47,198 nt of DNA. Origin: Massilia sp. YIM B02769. GTDB taxonomy: Bacteria > Pseudomonadota > Gammaproteobacteria > Burkholderiales > Burkholderiaceae_D. How positions within the stretch are numbered: position 1 is the stretch's first letter; each line of letters starts with the position of its first letter. Both the position numbers and the translations under genes were made by a program. A model generated the notes under the pieces. The model made no database searches. It was not told where the DNA came from and was given only the letters and a program-made list of their open reading frames with translations. Where the stretch lies: NCBI RefSeq assembly GCF_030411995.1, contig NZ_JASNRC010000022.1:1-47198 (forward strand), in the 5' to 3' direction. This document shows positions 41,260 through 47,198 of this stretch, piece after piece.

Positions 41260-42112
41260 GCGCTGGATTCCCTATGCAGTGTGCTGGCGAATGCTTGATA
41301 CTCCCGATATGCCATGGTTGCGCTTCTATGCCTGATTCATCGTGATGAAACGCGTTTTGCAAAAAATGGCATTCTGGATCCAGCTTCAGTCCATCCGGAT
41401 CCTCGGCAATCTGCGAATATTCAGACGGGTCTCGCGGTGGCCTGATTGGCGGTGCCGGCGCGAAGCCTACAAACGCCGCCATGATCAGTACGCCGAGCCA
41501 GTGAAACCGCTCTTTCCAACTCTGTGGCGCGAGAATCGCATTCGAGGAAGGCTCTTTGTTTTCGTTATCCAATGAGAAGATCGCTTTCGTTTGCGTGCCG
41601 ATGCGTCCGGCTCTACAGCAGCCAATCTGGCAATCTTCTACACCATTTCAAGGGCGGCGGCCGATCAATAACAGTTCAATGATTTCCATTTGTCGTCGAG
41701 TGATGATGCACATCACGTGCAAAAAATCAGCGCGCGGACTCCGACATCCAGGCGCCGATCACAACGCCAATCGCGCATCCAATCGCTACACCAAGATAAA
41801 TCCCAGTGCCCATGGATGTGCGGTTTTTCTTGTCGGGTGAACCGTTCATGGCATTCCTTTATTTCGAAACCAAAAGGCCGATCCCGGCCGATAGAAGATG
41901 AGCCAGCATAGCATGCGGCCAAGTCGGGAAAATGCGCGAAGTGTCACTTTAGAATGGCTAATTGCATCAGAAAGGAACGAGACAGCCTCATCGCATCCTG
42001 TCCCTTTTATTTGCTTTCCGTGCTGCGAAATCGTTCACTTGTCGCATAACGATGAATTTGGGAAATTGAACATTTATAGTAAGCCTCAATTCCCACATTC
42101 TTTGGAGTTACC
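41260..42112. other. Gene-poor AT-richer stretch with one small gene
   Basis: This 850-base region between the acetyltransferase and the serine hydrolase has lower GC content than its surroundings. Apart from the 40-residue gene at 41727-41849 I see no convincing coding region. A minus-strand open frame from 41572 encodes a hydrophobic helix (WLGVLIMAAFVGFAP) but starts with TTG without a ribosome site and runs into the acetyltransferase gene. Confidence 0.5.
41727..41849 (-). CDS. Small glycine-zipper membrane protein, hypothetical
   Basis: This 40-residue open frame begins MNGSPDKKNRTSMGTGIYLG and continues with an AIGCAIGVVIGAWM helix. The charged N-terminus, single helix with GxxxG spacing and the AAGGA ribosome site five bases before the ATG make it a plausible membrane peptide. 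Similar very small glycine-zipper proteins occur in related genomes. No function is known, and a toxin-like or envelope role is only speculation. It stands alone between non-coding stretches. Confidence 0.5.
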   Translation of the reverse strand: MNGSPDKKNRTSMGTGIYLGVAIGCAIGVVIGAWMSESAR

Positions 42113-43237
42113 ATGCTGATTCGAACGATTGCTGCCCTCGCAGTATGTGCACTTGCCGCGACATCGCCCGCATTTGCCTCCGATAACCTGGATACCATCG
42201 TGACAACCGCCATGGCCGCTTCCAAGGTGCCGGCGCTTGGCGTTGTGGTGATGCGGGACGGAAAAATCACCGAGCAGGCAGTGCGTGGCGTGAAGCGTAT
42301 CGACCAGCAGACGCCCGTTGGCGGCGACGATGTCTGGCTCATCGGTTCCACCGGCAAGGTGATGACGGTCGCCATGGTGGCAAGGCTGGTCGAGCGTGGC
42401 GTCCTTTCCTGGGATGCGCCCCTGGAAGCCATGCTGCCCGACCTGGCGCAGGAAATGCGTCCGGAATACCGGAAGGTCACCCTGGTGCAGCTGCTGTCCC
42501 ATCAGGCTGGCCTGCCGCGCGACTTGCAGGATCTGGGCTCGGCGGAACAATTGTTCACGGAGTCGCAGCCTTTTCCCCGCCAGCGCCTGAGCTATATCGC
42601 AAAAGCCCTGAAGGACAAGCCGGACGCCGCGCCCGGTACCGCCTTCGGCTACAGCAATACCGGCTTCCTAGTGGCCGCCGCGATTGCGGAACGCGTGACC
42701 GGGGAGAGCTACGAAAACCTGATGCAAAAAGAGGTGTTCCAGCCGCTGGGAATGCGCAATGTCGGTTTCGGGAACACGCACGACGGCCAGAACCGCGGGC
42801 ATCAGGCCGGCAAGCCGATGCTGACGATGCGCACATTCGACGATGGCGCGCCGCCCATGTTCGGGCCTGCCGGCTTCCTTCACATGAGCCTGGGCGACTG
42901 GGCCCGCTTCAACCTGGACCAGCTGGCGGGCAGCAAAGGACAAGGGAAATTGCTGACGCCTGCTTCGTATCGCCTGATGCAGACCGCCCAACCCGGCCGT
43001 CCCGCGGGTCTCGACTGGGGTGTGCAGGCTTCGATAGCCGGACGCCAGGGGCCGGTCCTCGTGCACCAGGGCTCGGATGGCAACTGGCTTGCCATGGCCG
43101 TCCTCTTTCCGGAACAGGGAAGCGGCGTTCTGGCGGTCGCCAACGCGGGACCCGACATGGGCGCCGACAAGGTGTTGACCACCGTGCTGGGCACCCTGTT
43201 TCCAAGCCTGAGTCCCGCCAGGCAAGCCGTCAAGTGA
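42113..43237 (+). CDS. Class C beta-lactamase-like serine hydrolase
   Basis: This 374-residue secreted protein has a signal peptide (MLIRTIAALAVCALAATSPA). The family motifs are all present: SxxK as STGK near residue 81, YxN as YSN in AFGYSNTGF, and the third motif HQG in VLVHQGSDGNW. This combination fits EstB-type esterases and penicillin-binding-protein-like enzymes as well as AmpC; the HxG in place of KTG argues against a true cephalosporinase. A GGAG ribosome site precedes the ATG. It stands as a single gene. Confidence 0.88.
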   Translation: MLIRTIAALAVCALAATSPAFASDNLDTIVTTAMAASKVPALGVVVMRDGKITEQAVRGVKRIDQQTPVGGDDVWLIGSTGKVMTVAMVARLVERGVLSWDAPLEAMLPDLAQEMRPEYRKVTLVQLLSHQAGLPRDLQDLGSAEQLFTESQPFPRQRLSYIAKALKDKPDAAPGTAFGYSNTGFLVAAAIAERVTGESYENLMQKEVFQPLGMRNVGFGNTHDGQNRGHQAGKPMLTMRTFDDGAPPMFGPAGFLHMSLGDWARFNLDQLAGSKGQGKLLTPASYRLMQTAQPGRPAGLDWGVQASIAGRQGPVLVHQGSDGNWLAMAVLFPEQGSGVLAVANAGPDMGADKVLTTVLGTLFPSLSPARQAVK

Positions 43238-43325
43238 CGTGGTGACGGATGATGCGCCCGGCCCCGGCAATGCGGATCATTCGCGGCTGAGGGCGGTCTT
43301 TGCGGTGGCAAGCTGCGCTGGTCGT

Positions 43326-44102
43326 TCAGTGGCGCAGCCGGCTCCACCAGCCCGCCTTTTTCTCCGCCTTTTGCAGCACCTCCGGCTCCAGCCGCCAGGC
43401 CCCGTAGGGATTATTGAACAGCGAGTCCGGCCCGTAATCCATGGCCGGCGCGGTGCGCACGCGGTACACCGGCGCGCCTTCGCTGACCGAGAAGGTGTGC
43501 CCGTCTTCCAGCACTGGCCCCTGCGCGAACAGGTAGTGGGTGAAGGTGCGCAGCAAATCGGCGGCCTCCTGCAAGTCGCCATCGGGCGGCGTGACGATCG
43601 CTTCCGGCAAGCCAAAGTTGTGCATGCCGCAGGAATACACGTCGCGTCCGGTGACGTAGACCACCAGCGCCCGGTGCGCGGTCTGCAGGTGCAGCTGTTC
43701 GCACAGTTCGGTCCAGTAGGCCGGGCCATGGGCGATGCCGGTGCTTTCCACCTTCACGCCCAGGCCGCCGGCATCGACCAGGGCCGCCGCTGCCCGCATC
43801 ATGGCTTCGGCCGCCTCGCGCGAGCCGCCCTTGCCGGTGAGGTAGACCACCGAGGCGTGGCGCGCCACGTCCATCATCGCCTCGGACTGCGCCCAGTGCG
43901 GGCCAACCGCGACAAACGCCGCCGGCACGGCCGGGTCGGCGCCTTCGAACACGACTTCGCAGGTGAAGCCGGTCTCGATTTCCAGCAGCAGGTGGCCGGC
44001 GTACACATAGCCCGCGTCGCATTCCGAGACACTGTGTACCAGTTCCTCGCGGCTGGCCCAGGGGCCCGGAATGCACAAGACCAGTTCGGGCGCGTCGCTC
44101 AT
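43326..44102 (-). CDS. DUF4261-like cytosolic protein
   Basis: This 258-residue protein has no signal peptide or membrane helix. It resembles DUF4261 proteins, with VVYLTGKGGSREAAEAMMRA, a GLGVKVESTGIAHG segment in the middle and HTFSVSEGAPVYRV near the end. The function is unknown. It starts 41 bases after the ThDP enzyme stop and is probably co-transcribed with it. I chose ATG at 44102, giving MSDAPELVLCIPGPW; a TTG at 44147 is a longer alternative. Confidence 0.68.
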   Translation of the reverse strand: MSDAPELVLCIPGPWASREELVHSVSECDAGYVYAGHLLLEIETGFTCEVVFEGADPAVPAAFVAVGPHWAQSEAMMDVARHASVVYLTGKGGSREAAEAMMRAAAALVDAGGLGVKVESTGIAHGPAYWTELCEQLHLQTAHRALVVYVTGRDVYSCGMHNFGLPEAIVTPPDGDLQEAADLLRTFTHYLFAQGPVLEDGHTFSVSEGAPVYRVRTAPAMDYGPDSLFNNPYGAWRLEPEVLQKAEKKAGWWSRLRH

Positions 44103-44143
44103 CGTTGTTCTCTCGTGGTTCCCGTGTGCCTGGACCGCCATCG

Positions 44144-45850
44144 TCAACCCTCCGCCGCTTTAACCGCTTCGGCCGCCTTGCGCATGCTGTCCAGGGTCGC
44201 ATTCGGCGTGATCAGGTTGCCGTCGTAGCGCAGTTCGATCAGCGCCGGCAGCTTCTTGCCGTTGGCATGCTCGATGGCGCGTGCCAGGGCCGGCGCGAAG
44301 TCGGCGGTCTTCTCGACGATTTCGCCATGCCCGCCATAGGCCCGCGCCAGCGCCGCGAAGTCCGGGTTGTGCAGCGTGGTGCCGGACACGCGGCCCGGAT
44401 AGGTCTTCTCCTGGTGCATGCGGATGGTGCCGAACATGTTGTTGTTGAAGACCAGGATCACGACGCCGGCGCCGTACTGCACCGCGGTGGCCAGTTCCTG
44501 GCCGGTCATCATGAATTCGCCGTCGCCGGCAAAGGTGACCACGGTGCGCGAAGGATCGACGATCTTCGCCGCCACGCCCGAAGGCACGGCATAGCCCATC
44601 GCGCCATTCGTCGGCGCCAGCTGGGTGCGCATGCCGCCGTAGCGCCAGAAGCGGTGCGCCCAGCTCGCGTAATTGCCGGCGCCATTGGTGATGATGGTGT
44701 CGCTTGGCAGGGCGGCCTGCAGGTCCTGCACCACCTGCCACAAATCGAGCGGGGCCTGGCCATCCTGGAAGATGGGCGGCTGCGCCTGCCAGGCGGCGAG
44801 GTCGGCTCGGGCTTCTTCCACGGTGTGGCGCCAGGCGCCGCTGTCGACCGGCGCCATCGCGGCCAGCATGGCGCAGGCTTGCGGGGCGCCGCTGGCGATC
44901 ATCAGCTCGGCCTGGTAGACGCTGCCCAGTTCCTCGGGGTCGTTGTGGATGTGGACCAGGCGCTGTTTCGGCAGCGGCGAATCGAGCAGGGTGTAGCCGC
45001 CGGTGGTCATCTCGCCCAGGCGCGGGCCGATGGCGATGACCAGGTCCGCATCCTTCACGCGCGCGGCCAGCTTCGGGTTGATGCCGATGCCGACGTCGCC
45101 CGCGTAGTTCGGGTGCGCGTTGTCCATCAGGTCCTGGAAGCGGAAGGTGCAGCCGACCGGCAGCGCGTTTGCTTCGGCAAACGTCGCCAGGTCGGCGCAG
45201 GCCTGCGCATTCCAGCTGCCGCCGCCGAGCAGGACGATAGGCTTCTTCGCCTCGGCCAGCATGGTACGCAGCGTAGCAATCTGACTCGGTGCCGGCGCGG
45301 CCTGCACCGGCTGGTAGCGGCGGGTGTCGGCTACTTCGGCTTTCGCCACCAGCATGTCTTCCGGCAGGGCCAGCACGACCGGACCCGGACGGCCGCTGGT
45401 GGCCACCTGGAAGGCGCGTGCGATGTATTCGGGAATGCGGTCGGCGCGGTCGATCTGGGCCACCCACTTCGCCATTTCGCCGTACATGCGGCGGTAGTCG
45501 ATTTCCTGGAAGGCTTCGCGGTCGACGAAGTCGTTGCCGACCTGGCCGATGAACAGGATCATCGGCGTGGAATCCTGGTAGGCCGTGTGCACGCCGATCG
45601 AGGCATTCGTGGCGCCCGGGCCGCGCGTGACGAAGCAGATGCCGGGCTTGCCGGTCAGCTTGCCGTAGGCCTCGGCCATGAACGCCGCGCCCCCTTCCTG
45701 GCGGTTGATGGCGAAGCGGATGCTGGAATCGTGCAGCGCATCGAGCACGTCGAGGTAGCTTTCGCCGGGAACGCCGAAGGCGATCTCGACGCCGTGGACG
45801 TGGAGCGCGTCGACCAGGATCTGGCCGCCGGTGCGGGAAGGGTGCGTCAT
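44144..45850 (-). CDS. Thiamine diphosphate-dependent enzyme, acetolactate synthase-like
   Basis: This 568-residue protein has the three-domain ThDP fold. The pyrimidine-binding domain starts GGQILVDALHVHGVEIAFGV and has the catalytic Glu in NRQEGGAAFMAEA. The central domain follows, and the diphosphate-binding domain has GDGEFMMTGQELATA and NNNMFGTIR. It resembles acetolactate synthase large subunits, but no ilvN partner is adjacent; the downstream gene is DUF4261-like instead. It could be a catabolic decarboxylase or a ligase of the same family, so the substrate is open. I chose ATG at 45850; upstream in-frame codons lack similarity. Confidence 0.85.
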   Translation of the reverse strand: MTHPSRTGGQILVDALHVHGVEIAFGVPGESYLDVLDALHDSSIRFAINRQEGGAAFMAEAYGKLTGKPGICFVTRGPGATNASIGVHTAYQDSTPMILFIGQVGNDFVDREAFQEIDYRRMYGEMAKWVAQIDRADRIPEYIARAFQVATSGRPGPVVLALPEDMLVAKAEVADTRRYQPVQAAPAPSQIATLRTMLAEAKKPIVLLGGGSWNAQACADLATFAEANALPVGCTFRFQDLMDNAHPNYAGDVGIGINPKLAARVKDADLVIAIGPRLGEMTTGGYTLLDSPLPKQRLVHIHNDPEELGSVYQAELMIASGAPQACAMLAAMAPVDSGAWRHTVEEARADLAAWQAQPPIFQDGQAPLDLWQVVQDLQAALPSDTIITNGAGNYASWAHRFWRYGGMRTQLAPTNGAMGYAVPSGVAAKIVDPSRTVVTFAGDGEFMMTGQELATAVQYGAGVVILVFNNNMFGTIRMHQEKTYPGRVSGTTLHNPDFAALARAYGGHGEIVEKTADFAPALARAIEHANGKKLPALIELRYDGNLITPNATLDSMRKAAEAVKAAEG

Positions 45851-46064
45851 GTCTCTGTGGTCCTTGTTGGTTTCGCCGGTTGCAAGGGTTCGCCGGGTAT
45901 CGAAATATTCTATGTCAGCGGCAAAAGATGGGCTTTTCAAATGGCGACACCGATTTTCAGAAATGTTGGGCGGACAATTTTGCATGGCATGCAATATGGA
46001 TGGACGCTCGTATTTGCTCAGGATAAACTTGCCTAAATTACATATTGACTTCATCGGGGAAGCC

Positions 46065-46730
46065 ATGCAGAGACGTCAGATGCTGTTGTCCACGCTTGCG
46101 CTGCTGGGCAGCGGCGGCGCCGTGGCCGCCGGGCCGGGCGCGCCGGTTGCCGTCTACGTCGTGCCGCTCGACGACGTGCCGGAAGCCTTGTCGGCCACCG
46201 TTGCCCATGCGCTGGCGCGCCAGCTCGGCATCCGGGTACGAGCAGGGATGCGGCTGCCGCCGCTGCGCATTCCCGTGCTGCCGGGCACCGGCCAGGTTGC
46301 CGGCGAAGCGCTGCTGGAACGCGCCGCCCGCGCCAGTGCGCGCCTGCCGGGGCTGCGGCCGGCGACCTATCGCCTGTTCATCACCGCACGCGACATCAAT
46401 GCGCAATCGGGCGGCTTCCGCTACCAGTTCTCGATGCACAGCCCGAACCTGCGCTGCTCGGTGGTGTCGATGGCGCGCCTGTTCGAACTGGTGGACGGCG
46501 AGCCGCGCCTGACCAACCGCACCGGCGAACGGATGGTCAAGCTGGCCAAGCGCGCGGTGGGTGAACTGCACCTGGGCTGGCAGCGTTCGACCGATCCGGA
46601 TGACTTGATGTATGCGCCGCTGATGGGGCTGGAGGAGCTGGATCGGATCGGGAACGAGCATCGCGAGGAGAAACCGGACGAACCTGCGCCGGATATCCAG
46701 CGCAAAAGCCGCGCGTTGATCGAGGTGTGA
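46065..46730 (+). CDS. Archaemetzincin-like protein with degenerate zinc site
   Basis: This 221-residue exported protein starts with a twin-arginine-like signal (QRRQMLLSTLALLGSGG). The body recalls archaemetzincins: VYVVPLDDVPEALSATVAHA, a middle RLFITARDIN and VVSMARLFEL, and the late DDLMYAPLMGLEELDR that matches the segment after the active site. Where the family has HExxHxxG, this protein reads AVGELHLGWQ, so the zinc ligands are missing. It is probably not a protease. The match is by eye and remote. ATG at 46065 follows GGGGA. The next gene overlaps its stop by four bases. Confidence 0.6.
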   Translation: MQRRQMLLSTLALLGSGGAVAAGPGAPVAVYVVPLDDVPEALSATVAHALARQLGIRVRAGMRLPPLRIPVLPGTGQVAGEALLERAARASARLPGLRPATYRLFITARDINAQSGGFRYQFSMHSPNLRCSVVSMARLFELVDGEPRLTNRTGERMVKLAKRAVGELHLGWQRSTDPDDLMYAPLMGLEELDRIGNEHREEKPDEPAPDIQRKSRALIEV

Positions 46731-47074
46731 ACGTGCCGGACCTGAGGCGGCATGGTTTCAAGTGGTGCAACGCAATCGCTTCTTTGTCCGGCATTGCCTG
46801 GGCCTACGCCGCGTATCGCTATGACTGGCTGAATATCGGCGGCGGCGAAATCGCGTTCAAGGAATTCTGGATCGCCGCCAGCGGCGTCGTGCCGTGCATG
46901 GCGCTCGCGGTCTGGCTGGCGGCCTTGGTCCTCGTTGCCCTGCAGGACCGGCGGCGCGCGCTTCCGGTTGTAAGTCGCATGTTGCGGATGGGCGCGACGC
47001 TCGCGATCATGCCAACCTCGCTGTTCGTCGCCGACTGGTTCTTCCATATCGGTTTCGGGGTATCTCCTGTGTAA
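46727..47074 (+). CDS. Small membrane protein with three helices, hypothetical
   Basis: This 115-residue protein has about three membrane helices (residues 18-32, 48-70 and 90-110) separated by short basic loops such as LQDRRRALP. No family is recognised. The GTG start overlaps the stop of the archaemetzincin-like gene (GTGA), so the two are translationally coupled and may act together at the membrane. A second GTG two codons later is an alternative. Confidence 0.65.
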   Translation: MNVPDLRRHGFKWCNAIASLSGIAWAYAAYRYDWLNIGGGEIAFKEFWIAASGVVPCMALAVWLAALVLVALQDRRRALPVVSRMLRMGATLAIMPTSLFVADWFFHIGFGVSPV

Positions 47075-47131
47075 GCCAGCCTGCTTGCGGGTGCATTGGC
47101 GCGCCGACTAGGCCACACTTACCCCCATCGG

Positions 47132-47137
47132 TTACAA
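47132..47137 (+). promoter_or_regulatory. -10 box of the RNase P RNA gene
   Basis: TACAAT lies nine bases before the predicted RNA 5' end. No clear -35 hexamer is seen. Confidence 0.5.
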
Positions 47138-47146
47138 TGATGCCTG

Positions 47147-47198
47147 TGAAGCAGGCCAGACAGTCGCTGGCTGGCGCCGCAAGGCGCTGGCGGGAGGA
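47147..47198 (+). ncRNA. rnpB: RNase P RNA, 5' end (truncated by window)
   Basis: GAAGC, GGCCAGACAGTCGC and the GGCGGGAGGA start of the conserved core match the beginning of bacterial type A RNase P RNA, which processes tRNA 5' ends. Only about the first 52 bases are in the window; the rest lies beyond it. Confidence 0.88.

Noticed and set aside
41063..41572. Minus-strand open frame with one hydrophobic helix
   Set aside because: TTG start without a ribosome site, and its second half overlaps the acetyltransferase gene in another frame; the helix alone is not enough.
44144..45850. Naming the ThDP enzyme ilvB
   Set aside because: No ilvN subunit is adjacent, and related decarboxylases share the visible motifs, so a specific gene symbol is not justified.

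Overview
The window is high-GC chromosomal DNA from a betaproteobacterium, most likely of the Oxalobacteraceae (Massilia/Telluria/Janthinobacterium-like). I base this on three things: the complete aa3 cytochrome oxidase/heme A locus in the order typical of Burkholderiales (coxB-coxA-small protein-cox11-DUF2970-coxC-twin TM-SURF1-ctaA-ctaB-sco), the pairs comF/bioC and ftsY-ftsE-ftsX/rpoH, and a dense set of short intergenic palindromes. The genus is an inference from gene order and repeat style, not from a search.

Layout: 1-2.9 kb holds oxyR, pilU and rfaE2. An AT-richer island at 2.9-5.0 kb carries a RecF-like AAA ATPase and an HNH nuclease that looks like a Septu/PtuAB-type defence pair; the nuclease is broken by one missing base. 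5.0-8.3 kb is a periplasmic amino-acid-type binding protein plus a hybrid histidine kinase. 8.5-10.9 kb holds trmL, comF and bioC. 11.0-20.3 kb is the respiratory block. It encodes terminal oxidase subunits II, I and III, copper and heme-insertion factors (Cox11, SURF1, two SCO-like proteins) and heme O/A synthases, preceded by a sigma70-type promoter and a long leader. 20.4-25.6 kb has an AI-2E-family exporter, an RsbQ-like hydrolase coupled to a PAS hybrid kinase, and a CorC/HlyC-type protein.

25.6-30 kb has an NhaR-like regulator divergent from a DUF475 (TerC-like) membrane protein, followed by a TerD-AIM24-TerD tellurite/stress cluster. 30.3-33 kb is an autoregulated GntR-ABC-permease operon with an operator lying over its -10 box. 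33.1-36.1 kb has gamma-glutamyltransferase divergent from a stand-alone pstS that carries a Pho box. 36.4-40.5 kb has rpoH with a CIRCE operator upstream, then ftsX, ftsE and ftsY. 40.7-47.2 kb is a looser region: a GNAT acetyltransferase, a 40-residue glycine-zipper protein, a class C beta-lactamase-like hydrolase, a ThDP enzyme with a DUF4261-like partner, and a degenerate archaemetzincin-like protein with a small membrane protein. The window ends inside the 5' part of RNase P RNA.

Three kinds of intergenic structure recur. One is a palindrome family (GTGGGnnn/nnnCCCAC, often joined to CCTAC) whose paired bases covary between copies; one copy lies inside the SURF1 reading frame. The second is a set of ~100-135 bp imperfect palindromes. 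The third is two larger elements with long inverted ends (144 and 229 bp). No CRISPR array, integrase, transposase or tRNA was seen.
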